In this document: piece by piece, positions 21,452 through 33,269 of the stretch | Numbering within the stretch: position 1 is the first letter of the stretch | Layout of the letters: each line of letters opens with the position of its first letter | From: Gnetum montanum | Lineage: Eukaryota > Streptophyta > Gnetopsida > Gnetales > Gnetaceae | Length of the DNA stretch: 60,720 nucleotides | Direction of reading: 5' to 3' | Assembly: GCA_015680685.1 (NCBI GenBank) | Contig: MNCI01011532.1 | Span: forward strand, 508,666-569,385 | Notes under the pieces: generated by a model | Database searches by the model: none | The model's input: the letters and a program-made list of their open reading frames with translations, nothing else | Told to the model about the DNA's origin: nothing | Position numbers and translations under genes: made by a program

Positions 21452-22640
21452 ATGACCCAAACTATCTCTTCGTTCTCTGATGTTAGAGGGATAAAACATA
21501 AAATAATTGACTCCTCCAACAACATTTCACAACTCACTGAAAATACTACTAATATGGATGATAACAACAACATTTTACATTTTGACTTTCTTGAAGACAT
21601 TTTTGATCAAACCATTCAAACCTTTATCCATCCATCTTTATGCAATTGGCTTTTTTACTGATAGGATTTCTCCTGCCTCAATTTTTCAAGAATAGGTTAA
21701 AAAGTTCTAGGAATGTCAAAACATTAGATTAACCTTGGCTTCTAATCTTACTAGAGGGTTTTTTTGTTTCACTTTGAAACTAGGGCTATGGAAAATTTTG
21801 TGAAACAACAATCTATTTGGGATGTTTATGGATTATTTTTAGTGTTTTAACCCTGGAAGGAGGATTTTGACCCAAAAAAGAAAGCAAAAGTATTTTTCTA
21901 GTATGGATAGAATTTCCAAGGCTCCCATCACACTTTTCTCCACATGTTAACATTCTTGCTATGCTTATTGGGGAGGTTATCAATATGGATCCTTTTTTAG
22001 GTTTTTGTCCAAGACCAACTTGGGGAGTGTGTGTCAAAATTGACATGCAAAAGCAACAACCTGACTCATTGGAATTTATTGTAAAAGGAAAGCCTTTGTA
22101 CAAAAAAATTTCATATCTTACACTCCCAAATCATTGTTATTATTGTCTTGATCCTAATCATCAAATAACTCAATGTCCAAAGTTACTAGCCAAGATTGAC
22201 GCTAAGAGAATTTTAGTTGAGCAAGTTAGTAAAGAATTGAAGATAAAAATATATCTAAGGATATAGGTAATGATATTGTTGAGGTGCACTTAGATAATCC
22301 TTCTTCTTCAGACCCCAAGATGACAAATGCAAAAGACATAAATATTGAGGCAACCAATGTTAATAAGAATCCTCTTAATCAAGAAGGAACTCCAAAAAAA
22401 TGCTACTAGTGGTTGGGAGTAAGTTACCCAGAAATCTTATGCCTTAGTCACACATGATAATCCTATCTCTAAAAATTTCCCTAAAGGGTATCAATCCTTG
22501 GTTGTTGCTAATGGTAATCAGTCCACTAGTAGAAGAACAAGTGCACGTTGTCATTTAGTAAATAGCTTTGAGTCCATAAATTCTTCGAAGGCTTTAGTAG
22601 TTAAGGGAGATTCTCCTTCATATTCACATCCACAATGTGA
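21452..22640 (+). pseudogene. L1a ORF1 (DUF4283-like plus CCHC knuckle)
   Basis: ORF1 proteins bind LINE RNA. After an acidic N-terminal stretch, the DUF4283-like fold is read across several frames near 21720-21970. A frame open at 21961-22263 carries the expected CVKIDM segment and then the knuckle C-Y-Y-C-x4-H-x4-C (about 22135-22175). A serine/asparagine-rich tail follows. Frameshifts and stops make it inactive. Confidence 0.75.
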
Positions 22641-25440
22641 AGTATTGCTCATGAAATGTTAGGGGAGTCTTGAATCCTCATAGAAAATATATAGTCCTAG
22701 ATTATATTCATAGGCATTCCCTAGATGTTTCTTATATTCAAGAAGTTAAAATCCAAGGATTCCATTTTCAAGCCTATTGTAAGAATATTTTTTCTAATAG
22801 CTAGTATGCCTCTTCTCACCATGAACATGGCAAAGGGGGAGCTATAATTCGTCTTCACAATAAGTGGTAGGAGTCTATTACTAATCATGGTTGTGATAAT
22901 TTAAGGCATTATTGTTAGGTTTGGTTACAATATGCTAATGAAATCCTAGGGTTTGTTTCCATTTACACTTCTTGTAACCTAAATGATTGAAAGATTTTTT
23001 GGAATTGACTTGGGCACAACTTACCCACAACTAATTGAATCATCATACAAGGCTTTAATATGATTAAGCATCTAGAGGATAAGTTTGAAGGACATAGAGG
23101 TGGTTTAGATAATAGTGAGCTTTCTATTTGGCTTTCATTGAAGAGCAAATTGAATTTGCAAGAAGCTAATGGAAATTACCCCTCTTCTAGTACTTTTAAT
23201 TGGTTTACTTAGAGAAATGGTAGACATGGAGGCACCTATATTTTTTCTAGGTTGGATCAAGTCTACTGATCTACGAATGCTTCTATTCAATTTACTACCA
23301 CCAATAGTACTCCTGTTCAGTAGATTATACCCAGGTTCTATCTAATCATTATCTTATTCACTAGTCTCTTTCCCTTTCTAGCTATTCTTGCTCTTCTAAT
23401 GAACTTTATATTTTTAACACTGCCTTTCTCATAGTAGCTCCCTTTACTCTTTATTAATGCACATATGGAATCTGCATCTTCAACCCCTTAGAGAAGACAG
23501 TTGGATTGATTAGTGGACTAATGTTTGTACTTGCCTCTAGTGGTTTTTCAAACATGCAAGTAAATTGATGGCTTCTCAACTAAATTCTCATAAGTCCAAC
23601 CTTCATAAGGAAATCTCCTTATTACAAAAAGCTATTAATAAAGGTGAAGCTATTGAGGATTAAGTCTGTCACTTGCAAATTACTAAGGAGAACATGCATA
23701 TTATGGATCACCATGAAGATAGAGGTGCTCACCTTCACATCCATCTTTCTTGGCTTCATATGGATGACCAGGTTACTAAATATTTTTTTTGTCTCCTACA
23801 AGAGGAACACCTATCTCCTAAAATCCTAGCTATTTAAGTTAATGATAATATCTTCACTTCCAAGACTGACATATTATAGGCTTTCTTTGATTTTTACTCT
23901 AGGACTTTTCATAAAGAAGATATTGATCCCATTGCAGTTAACACCTACTTAAGATTTATTACTCCTTTTAATCATTCCATCTTTGGTGATGCTACTCTTC
24001 TTTCTAAATAGAATCTTGGTAAGGCTCTTCAACAACTTCATGATGGCAAGGCCCCTAGAATGGATGGTCTTCCTATAGAATTTTTAAAGAAATTTTTGCC
24101 CACTCTTCAAGATATTGTCTATAGTGTGTATAAGGAAGCTCTTAGAAAAGGTTCTTTTGGCAAAGTGATCAATGCCAGCATTATTAAGCTTCTACCCAAA
24201 TCAGGAGATCATATTTGCATTAGCAACTGGCACCCTATCACTCTTTTAAATGTTATCTACAAAATTTTTGCTAAAGCTATAGCTAATAAATTTAAACCTT
24301 TTCTTCCTCATCTTATCAGCAAAGAGCAAAGAAGTTTTGTTCAAGGCAGGTATATCTTAGAAAATGTCATTATTGTTACTAAGGGCTTGCATTGGGCTTC
24401 TTCCACTGATCAAAAAACCATTCTTCTTAAGCTCAATTTTGAGCAAGCTTATGACATGGTTGATTGGTCATTTTTAAGAAGTGTAGTTAAGCATTATAAC
24501 TTAGGTAATGTCTTTGATAGACATATCAATCTTGTTTTATCAGAGGCCTCCTCAGTTATTTGTATTAATGAAACCTTCTCTAAGGTTATTTAGCTTCAAA
24601 AATCATTACAACAGGGGTTCCCTTTAGCTCCTTCTCTTTTTATCCTTGATGCTGATGCTCTTGGAGCTGTTCTTAGAACTCATAATGATTCTATGAGGTT
24701 AAGAGGTATCTTTCTTCCACAACAAGGAAAAGAACTCATTTATAGCCAATTCATGGATGACACTTTTCTCACCCTGTTTGAGGACCATAATAATTTTAAC
24801 ACTATCTTGGATTGCATTAACATCTATTGTAGAGCCTCATGAGCTAAAATTAACTGGAATAAAACACAAGCTATTCAATCTAGCTTCTCTCAAAGGCCTA
24901 CTTGGACTTATCATTTTAATATCAAGTGGATTTCTCCTACAGATGTTTTCATCCTTTTGGGTATCCTGATAGCTTTATTCTCTACTCCCACTACCTTATG
25001 AAATCATGTGGTGAAAAAAGTGAAACATAAAGCTTTGAAATGGGCTTCTAAACCCTTATCTCTTATAAGTAGATTTATCATAACTAACCATATCTTAAGC
25101 TCGACTCACGTGTACTACTCTTCCTTCATGGCTCCTTCCAAATCTTCTTTTCATAGCATCAAAAAAATTCTTTTGAATTTTTTATGAGGGGATAAAGACA
25201 ATCACAAATCTTTTCATTAAGTTGCTTGGGATATCTACATTTTAAGCAAGGAACACGAGGGCTTAGGCCTCCCCTCTATTGAGCACCAAAGTATTCTCTT
25301 GGCCTCCAAGTGGATCACTCGCTATATAGAAGGAGATGAAGCTTGGAAGATCCTTTTTAGGCATAATATTTCTTGTCTTGGTAATCACCACAAATGGAAA
25401 AAAACTTATGGGAGCAATTGGATCATTACCAAAGGTCCTT
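22641..25440 (+). pseudogene. L1a ORF2: endonuclease and reverse transcriptase
   Basis: ORF2 nicks target DNA and copies LINE RNA onto it. The endonuclease is recognisable near 22640-23320 by an N-terminal KC.G.LN segment, SYIQE and GF...IYTS, but is full of stops. The RT is open from 24060 to 24590 with GLPIEFLK, NWHPITLLNV, ISKEQRSFVQGR and the Asp-bearing LLKLNFEQAYD segment. After a stop the active site reads FMDD (near 24750) instead of FADD. The RT C-terminal region runs to about 25430. The usual C-terminal zinc region and 3' UTR are missing. Confidence 0.85.
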
Positions 25441-25860
25441 AGAAGATTATCTCCTTTTGATCTACCATTGTTAAATCAAATTCTTGCAAGTTCACAACCC
25501 ACTGTATGACATAGGGGCTCACCATTGGCTTATTCATTAAGAACCAAATTGCACTATGATCCATGTGCACAAACACCTTGTACCCAAGTACATAGTGCCT
25601 GAATTTTTTTAAGGCAAACACCATTGCCATTAGTCCTTTCTTTGTTGTGATGTGGTTAAGCTACACATCAACAATGCTTCTACTCACATAGTGAATGTAG
25701 TAAGGATGTTTTTGATCATCCAACTGCATGAGCATTAATGAGCCAAGAAAAATTTGATGTTGGATACCCTTAATAATTATATTTATGTCTTTTGTTATAG
25801 AAATGATCACCTCATCTGTGACTAACCCACAATTCGTATCCCATGGAGGAATGGTTTAAA
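25439..25860 (-). pseudogene. A2 RNase H fragment
   Basis: The open stretch 25630-25439 has FALKKFRHYV and FLMNKPMVSPYVI, matching A1 RNase H (16411-16600). The preceding part (up to about 25800), read through stops, holds the QLDDQKHPYYIHY segment. It is separated from the A2 RT by about 1.9 kb of unrelated sequence. Confidence 0.75.
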
Positions 25861-27740
25861 GTCAAAAGATCATCAAGACAATAAATAACTAGAATTGAAT
25901 CCAATTAAATTCCACATTATGACTATTTCTCATAAGTAAAATCATAAATTTTCACCCTAACTTTTAACATTAAGTTCAAGAATGAAAATTAATGATTAAA
26001 TCAAATTGAAATTATAAACATAAATTTCAAAGATCAAAAGGGAGACTTTGCCTGATTTGTAATTCTGCCTTGCTATCTTCACAATGCAACAATTGTGATC
26101 ATTAGATGATGGACTCCAAGAATTGCCACAAGGCTCAAAAAATCTTCAATATGAATTACAAAAGTAATTAATATCCACTTGATGCAGAGTTTTTTGGGTA
26201 TCAATTCCTTCTCCTCCTCCTCGCCCCCTCAATAAAATGTGGAATGTATTATTTATATCCACAGTGTTTCTAAAAATAAATAAGTTAAAATGGATTGATA
26301 AAGTGCGAATCCATAATAATAGGTGTAGTACTAAGTCAAGTATCACTATTTTTAATTGATATAAAATCTTCATAAGTGGTGGAAAAAATCTTATCACATG
26401 TTAAACGACATAACGGTGTAGAGATGTTGCATGCTAGATTTAGACTCTTTTGAAGCTTAACCTTGCGGCAATGGCATGAAAGGTTGCCATGCTGCAAGTA
26501 AAAGATCCCTACTACAGCACATAATCACAAAATCTATTAGGCTATCTCACTCTCCTCTGCAACAACAACAACACTGCCAACAACCTCCTTTGATGTCACA
26601 TGCTTCTATGTTAATTTGCAAACTGCTTGCACCACTTACTGCAATGTCGCCTGTCTTCGCACCATCATGCCCATCCACTCTTTGGCAAGAATTTTGATGC
26701 ACAAGATTGTCACGATGCCCACATCTAGGCTTGCTTGTTCCTAGCTTCTATTCCTAATTTTGGCTCCCTCAATAGTTGATGCCACCAATGACCACAACAA
26801 TACCAGTTCTGCCATTGACTTGGGTGAGTATTGAAGGAAGTAGAGGTCGGATGAACTGACATGCTTGCTCAACATTAGCATAGCTAATCCCCCACATGTC
26901 ATGGAATAAAAGAACTATCCTAACTAGTACTTTAAGGTCATCCACACTAAGCACCTTACCAAAATCAAGGAAAAGTGCAAGCATATATGTGGGAAGTCTC
27001 AGATCAGGAAGAGAAAAATATTCTTGACAAAGGAGATGCTAAACAAGTATCTCCCAATCAGCTCCTATGATGAGTCATCTCTAGACATAAGGTAGTATCT
27101 AATGGTGCTAGCCATTCCACGACTAGGCATGGAGGCAGTGGACAAGGCAATCAGAACATGAACAAGATCATCCACCTCGTGTTTTGCTCCATCGTCGATG
27201 TGGACATGCCAGGTGCCAAATATGATCTCATGGGCCTAAACCACTAGCATCAAACATGTTATGTTCTAGAACTTGGGATGCATGGAAGGGGAAATAGTAT
27301 TGTAGGTAGCAAAAGATCTGGTGGAGAACAGCAAGGGAGCATAAGTGCTCATTGTTTGTTTTGAGATGACCATAATCACATTCAAAGGATCCAAGCTCGA
27401 TGGCCAACACATGAACAACCTGGTAGGGTAGGCATTATTCAGGGATGGAGCTACAATGTTATATATAATATATTTCTAATGTTTATATAATATATATATA
27501 TATAGCTATATATATTGTTTATATAATTGTAATCACGTTAATATAATATATAATATATCATATTAATTAAACTAAAATAAAATAAACTAAGAAACTAAAG
27601 TAAAGGAATAATAATGAACTAATACTCACCATTAAAATATAATAAAATAAAATAAACATTAATTAAATACTAATCAAATAATATATAATAGAAATGTATT
27701 AATTTTGACAAAAATGTTTATTAAAAACTGAACCAATTTT
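25861..27740. other. Unidentified block inside A2 pol
   Basis: This DNA sits between the A2 RT and RNase H homologies and matches no other element in the window. It is AT-rich at 25900-26060 and 27450-27720, with a more balanced core. On the - strand, open stretches of 60-83 codons occur at 27410-27228, 26984-26769 and 26397-26146. The middle one is rich in Leu, Val and Asp, but I recognise no domain. It could be another decayed element or a captured host fragment. No terminal repeats are evident. Confidence 0.45.
27461..27720. repeat. AT-rich low-complexity tract
   Basis: The tract is dominated by TATATA, AATAAA and TAATATATAAT words, including a run of alternating TA near 27490-27502. It marks one edge of the unidentified block within A2. 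Confidence 0.8.
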
Positions 27741-28720
27741 GGTGTTTAACATCTTTCATGATGTGAAAGGGCCTAGACCAATTAAGTGCTCATAGAATTG
27801 GAGTTTCTATGAGATTTTACTTAAGTTGCTAGAATGCACATTCACATTCCTTGGTCTAGACAAACGAAGCATCCTTATTTGTCAGCTCCATCAACGGGTT
27901 GGCAATCTTGGAGAAATTCTCAAGGAATCACCAATAGTAGTTAGTGTGGTCAATGAATGACCTCACATCTTTGACTATTTCTAGCTATCAAGTAATTTCT
28001 TAGATGACTCGTATTTCTTTAGGGTCCACCTCAATCCTTTTCTAAGAAATTTTGTGCCTCAACATAATGTCCTCTTGGACCATCAACTGTCTTTTCTACC
28101 AGTTGAGCCTAAGGTTTATCTCCACATACCTTTTTAGCAATTACTCAAAATAGTTTAGGGCTTGCTTGAATGTAACCCCATAGGTGGAGAAGTCATCCAT
28201 GAAGACTTCTACTCTACTAGTAAGTTACTATTGAAAATTACTCGGGACAAGGTGTTGGAATGCTGCAAGGGCACTGCATAGGTCAAACAACATCTTTCTA
28301 TATGAAAAATTTTTCGAGGGACTTGTGAATGTGATTTTGGCTTGATCCTCTAGTATTCTATGTATTTGGTTATAGCCACTATGACCATCCAGGAAGTTGT
28401 AGTAATAATGCCCAAAAATGATGTTCAACACTTGGTCCACAAATGACAACAAAAAGTAATACTTATATGTTGCTATGTTCAACAACCTGAAGTCAATGTA
28501 GATCCTCCATTTCCCGCCTTTCATTGATACTTTCACAAGTTGACTAACACACTTGCTATCTGTAATGGGATAGATGAACCCTACCTTGAGGAGGTGTTCA
28601 ATCTCCTCTTTGACAATCTACTTCAATTTGGGGTTCAACCGCTATTACAACTACCTATTTGGTTAATGGAGGAGTCTTTGTAGATGCAATGTTGGCATAT
28701 CCTTGGATCAATTCCAGTCA
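27741..28720 (-). pseudogene. A2 reverse transcriptase
   Basis: The open stretch 28536-28228 carries KGGKWRIYIDFR, LLSFVDQVL, FLDGHSGYNQIH and TFTSPS. The active-site FMDDFST follows near 28205-28185 after two stops. The connection continues to about 27741 with IEVDPKEI and DVRSF segments. It aligns base by base with A1 RT. Many stops are present. Confidence 0.82.
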
Positions 28721-29194
28721 ACTCATGATATGACCAAGTACAGGCTATTGATCATTTTTTCATCACCTCCAACAATTTCTTTTTCTACACAAGAGCAAGC
28801 TTGACATTGATGATAACCGGCTTGCCATTTTTCATAAAAGCATATTACATTCTAGCCAGTAGAGTTTTTAACTCAATAGGCTCCTATTTAAAGCTCTTAG
28901 GAATTTCCAACTCTCCCCAATTGGTGTCATTAGGTTCATTAGAGATTTGATGATGGATTTGCTTAATCTCGTCCACGCCTTTAACTTAGGTGCTTGTCAG
29001 GCTCTTAATTTGTTCCATGCACAAAGTTGCACTACTTTTAGATTCTGTTGTTAAGCACAGGCTACCCTCATATTTTGTGGCTAGTGTGTACATGCATCTT
29101 TAAATTTCGATGACATCTACACACTGCTTGCATGCTATGATTGTTGTACTTTTCAATGTCCATAATTTCTACATGTAGTAGTATCCTATGTCAC

Positions 29195-29700
29195 TGTACA
29201 TTACACATGGAATACACTTCCTTTCAATCTTTCCAAAATCATTTTTCTTGGAAATTCCAAGGGGAGGTCTCTCATTCCTAGCCACACATCTATTGTACTC
29301 AGCCAAGCCCTTCCCATGATAATTATAAAGTCACCCTTATAATTATCCACGTGAATTACTAGGAAGTAAGCAGGATAGTACAACCCACAAACGATGGTCA
29401 TAATGTCCTTCACCAATCCCAGGGGTACAATGATAGACTAATCTATTAACTTAAGAAGAATGTTGCTCTTCTTGAGTGGAGGTAAGTTCTAGGCTTTGTA
29501 CATTTCATGAGAGATCAAATTGACACCAAAACCTAAGTTTAGAATAGCCTTGCAAGGCTCATTTCTAGTGCTTTGTAAGTAAATAAGAAGACTTGTAGAA
29601 TCAAATCTTTTCCTGGGAAGGTGGCCAACCTTTATCCAATCTATGATCACATGGGTCAACATGACAGTATGCACCCTAGGAGGAGTTTGGTTTAAAGGGA
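29195..29700 (-). pseudogene. A2 aspartic protease
   Basis: Two open stretches, 29674-29489 and 29416-29201, match A1 protease. The catalytic loop is ruined: where A1 reads LLDSGSSVN, A2 reads ILNLGFGVN, so the Asp is Asn and the Ser is Leu. The C-terminal motif IIIMGRAWLS is intact. Without the Asp there is no protease activity. Confidence 0.8.
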
Positions 29701-32225
29701 CTTCAAAAGATGTTGTAGAGGAGGAAAGAGAAGCAAGGTCAGTAGCTACAAGTACCTATTGGGGCTTAGTATGACTGTTTGTTTGGAAAAATGGTCATTT
29801 TCAAGGTTTAGTCTTCAAACCACTCAGTTGGGGAGTTGACTGTAAGTTAAAAACCCTTATGGCATTTCTTTGCTATGGATGGGCTAGAATTTTGCCCTAC
29901 ATGGTTGAAGTGGGTGGTAACTAAGTTGAGGGTGGAGGTATAGGTATAAAATAATGAGGAGGGTAATATGGAAATGGTGACTTTCCTCTTTGAGATCAAG
30001 ATCTATAATACTCATGATAGTAGTGGTGTTGGAAAGCAGTGTGACTAGAAGAGTCACGTGGAGAAATGGGTTGCTAAACATAGTACCCATATAAATTTGG
30101 CTAGCAGTAAAGATATTGCTACCTTGGTGGTGGCATTTCCCATGACTATGGATGCTCCGACTACTAGTATTGGTCGTCAAGTTTAGGTACAGCTCCACTT
30201 AGATAATAAGCTTGTTGGTAAAACTGCCTATAGTTACCTTGAGGATAAGGCAACCTCATAGGTGCTTACTTTTTCACCAACCTAGGATTTAAAGCACACA
30301 TCCAGATTCTTGCAAGTGTAATGCAACTAGGCAACATCCCTTAGGATGTTCATATTGGTAGATGTCACATCCACCATCATCATCTATTTCAAAAACCATA
30401 ACCTCTTCAATGGCAGCAGCTTTGCCCTTACCCCTCTAATGGGCATGTTCAGCTTCCTTAATTCTCCTTTGATTATAACTGCTACCTAGCTCTTTGGACT
30501 CCTCTACAATTTTGAGAGCAATTTGGAAATTTTCATCTAAAGATTCCCACATTTTATCTACCTTAGTTGATATTTTAGAAATAGAATTTTGTATTGGCAA
30601 GGTCTTGCATTGCACCACTTCATCAAGTGGTGCCTCCTCCTCATTTTTACAAAATTGGACCTTCCTTTTACCTATGGAAGGATCCTAGTTATACTCCTAT
30701 GCACTTTTCCTTTTTCTCAGCTCACCTGCTTCTTTGGCCACTTACTCAATTAGCCTTTTGAAGCTAATGAACTCTTAGTATTGAAAGTCTCCCTTCAGCT
30801 TAGATCCCAAGAGTTCTTCTCATTTCTTTTCTGAGCCCATCTATGATATGGTGGAGCTACTCCCTTTGAGAAAAGCCATGGCATGGGCATATGTGCAATA
30901 GAGAGTAATATCTACTCATGGCCACATCCAAGGATTCATGTGTTCTTTACTTTCACCCTTGGATTTGCTTCCTCAAGTTAAAAACTTGAGAGTACATTTG
31001 ATACTGGTCATTGAAGAGCTCAAGCATCATACTCCATCATCTAATTAATTCTAGTTCTAAAGACTGGTATAAGCTTTTAGCCTCCTTGATGAGTGTCCTA
31101 GGGAATAGCTTCAATTTTTGCCATTTTTTCTCAATGTTCTGTAAGATTCATGCATTGCAAAAGGTTTGAAGATGGTTCTATGGATCATAATTATATTCCC
31201 CCTTGAACTTAGGGATATTATTCATGTCAAATCATTTAATTTGGCTATCTTTCACTTGCCTTGTTGGAATCCTCATGGCCGCTACAATGTTCATCATATT
31301 TCTAGTTGCAAGTAGAGGCTTATTGTAGTCATGCCCCTATGATGGCCATGATGCCTATGATGCCCCTTGTTGCTCCTTCATTCATGGTGATGGACCTCCC
31401 TTGATTGTGCATGCCCATGATCTCTACTTTTTAGATAGGATCTACAAGAATCTCTATCCTACTAATTACCTCCATTATGATCTCTCCCTTGGTGGCTTCA
31501 GTTGGAGTTGGAGGAGGAAGAAGATGAGGATGAAAAAGATGAAGAGGAAGGAGGACTAGCACCAGAATGGTGCCTACTACTTCCTCTTTTTTGGTCCTAA
31601 CCATGATCACCATGTTTATCTTTATCATGGTGCTTATCATTATTCATACCTTAACTCCCTCCTTTGGAACCCCCATGGTCATGGAACCCATTCTTCTCTG
31701 AACCTAGATTATTTATAGTTGACTATAAGTTCTAGTTAAGGGACCCTTCATCAAAGAAGAGTGGAGGAGAATTAGTGTTTTGAGAATCCCCATGGAATGG
31801 ATCATCTTCTTCCTTTTGGCCTAGTAGGAATAAAGGATTTGTGAACTATTTACCTTTTGATACCTCATAGCACACCTCCATCTATTTATCTTTCTTCCAT
31901 TGTGCATCTATGGGATGATAATCCTGGTAGTCACGATCTTGCACACATACTTGGAATTGAGCCCTTGGATGCCCAATCTCATAAGATTGTGGAGCAACAT
32001 TGCAAGAACTGATCAATTAGGCAGCAACATGATGTTTTCCTTCATGTCCCTCCATCGCAGTTGTTCATCCTAGTACAAGATGAAGGTAAAATCTGGAACA
32101 TACTCATCTAAATGAGTATAAATTACTTTGCATTATCGGGGCATAAGTGGTTTTAGGCCTTCTTGTCTTTGATGGGAAGTGTGCTTGAACAACGACGAAG
32201 ATTCTTCCTTGCGAAAAGAAGCCAT
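29701..32225 (-). pseudogene. A2 gag
   Basis: The start is the ATG at 32225-32223, which opens with MASFRK. This aligns with A3 gag from 51907 through the DE.VPDFTFIL block and an LRWRDM segment. Downstream lie a His/Asp/Arg-rich, serine-rich region (about 31300-31700), the capsid-like part, and the KTLPIQNSISK block (30618-30436) shared with A1. Numerous stops and frameshifts are present. Gag would form the virus-like particle. Confidence 0.65.
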
Positions 32226-32356
32226 GTTAGTTCTTGAGAAAATGGGTGTGCTTTTGTTGTTATTATTATTTTTCTTAATGATATTGACTTTAAGATTTGT
32301 ATAACATTATTGGAGAATTTCACTAACTCCTAAATTGTGCACGTAGCTAACTAAAG

Positions 32357-32375
32357 TCCCTAGGAACGATGCCAA
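32357..32375 (-). other. A2 decayed primer-binding site
   Basis: Immediately inside the LTR the - strand reads TTGGCATCGTTCCTAGGGA. It resembles the plant Athila primer site beginning TGGCGCCGTTGCC, with C-to-T changes. A3 has a parallel site at 51753-51770. Confidence 0.6.
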
Positions 32376-33220
32376 TGATGAGCAGTGAGTAGTCCCTATG
32401 CCCAACCATTTGAATCACTAGCATTCACTAAGCAATCTAGTCAAATACCATAGACTTTAGCTCTTTAAGTAGATATTAACTAGGTAGTGAATATCAAGGA
32501 TGTGACTATTATCTTCCCAGTTCTACCTCTGATGTACAAGGGTATGGTTAAAGTATAACTGAAGCATATGATTTATATCATTTTTATGTTTTTTCATTTA
32601 ATTTACCTCGGTGTAGAAATAAAATAATTAAATGCTAATTTATCTAGTAACTAACTAATTAATGCCTTAACCAATTCTAACACAAGCATTCGTTCTAATC
32701 CACCGTACACATCTTGAACACGTTGCAACCCTACTAGGTTACTAAGCATAAGTGTTACTAGGGTTACTAAGTGTTAAAGTATGTATGAGATGGCCATGCT
32801 TATGTGCATTAATTATATGCTATCAATTAATTAATTAAATGCATTAGAATAACTTGCATGAATAGTAAATGCACTAAGTAAATATTGCTAAGTCTAAGTG
32901 CTACAAGGTTTATCAAAAAAGCTAGTCTTTATTACTATTCACACCAAAGTGTCTAGGTACATCAGTGCTTGAATAAAGATTTGTACACTTCTCAACTCCT
33001 ACTGCAGGCACTTAGAAAAATATTCTAACTCTCAAATAACCAAACTGTAAGAGTTTGGCTAAGCTATTAATGAATGAATGCCATAAATGCAACAGGTGTA
33101 AGCATTTATATAGGCAAGACTAGACACTCTATCAATGCATATGCATCGACGCATCAAACCATGCATCGACCAATATGCATTGACATGGACAAATGCATGA
33201 TGATTCATCAACCCCCAACC
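32376..33220 (-). repeat. A2 5' LTR
   Basis: The 845-bp LTR reads TGATGAATCATC...CTCATCA on the - strand. Its length and ends agree with A1 (834 bp) and A3 (849 bp). The TATA box (CTATATAAATG) lies at 33103-33113. The U3 holds several ATGCATCGAC and TGCATTGACATG words near 33130-33200. Confidence 0.72.
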
Positions 33221-33264
33221 AAATATAATCGTACATATACAAAGATAGCACAATACTATTGTGT

Positions 33265-33269
33265 CCTAC
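33265..33269. repeat. T2 target-site duplication, left copy (CCTAC)
   Basis: CCTAC precedes the left LTR terminus TGTAACG. The same five bases follow the right LTR at 47956-47960. Ty3/gypsy integrases make 5-bp duplications. Confidence 0.88.

Larger units (their letters stand above)
21452..25440 (+). mobile_element. L1a: L1-type LINE retrotransposon, 3'-truncated
   Basis: The order is ORF1 with a DUF4283-like region and zinc knuckle, apurinic-type endonuclease, then reverse transcriptase, all on the + strand. The element stops in sequence just after the RT domain. No poly(A) tail is present, and A2 RNase H (- strand) begins within a few bases. The 5' limit is uncertain. Confidence 0.85.
25441..33220 (-). 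mobile_element. A2: Athila-like Ty3/gypsy retrotransposon, 3'-truncated
   Basis: Reading the - strand from 33220: LTR, decayed primer site, gag, protease, RT, an unrelated block (27740-25861), then RNase H to about 25441, where it abuts LINE L1a. Integrase, post-pol region and 3' LTR are missing. It is close to A1 and A3 by gag, pol and LTR comparison. T2 inserted 44 bp beyond its LTR. Confidence 0.82.

Noticed and set aside
27480-27550. AT-rich tract as a matrix attachment site or origin
   Set aside because: Composition alone is not evidence; AT-rich low-complexity DNA is common in plant intergenic regions.
33221-33232. G-rich tract next to the A2 LTR on the - strand, like a polypurine tract
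   Set aside because: It lies outside the 5' LTR, where no tract is needed. Without further element sequence beyond it, tandem elements sharing an LTR are not supported.
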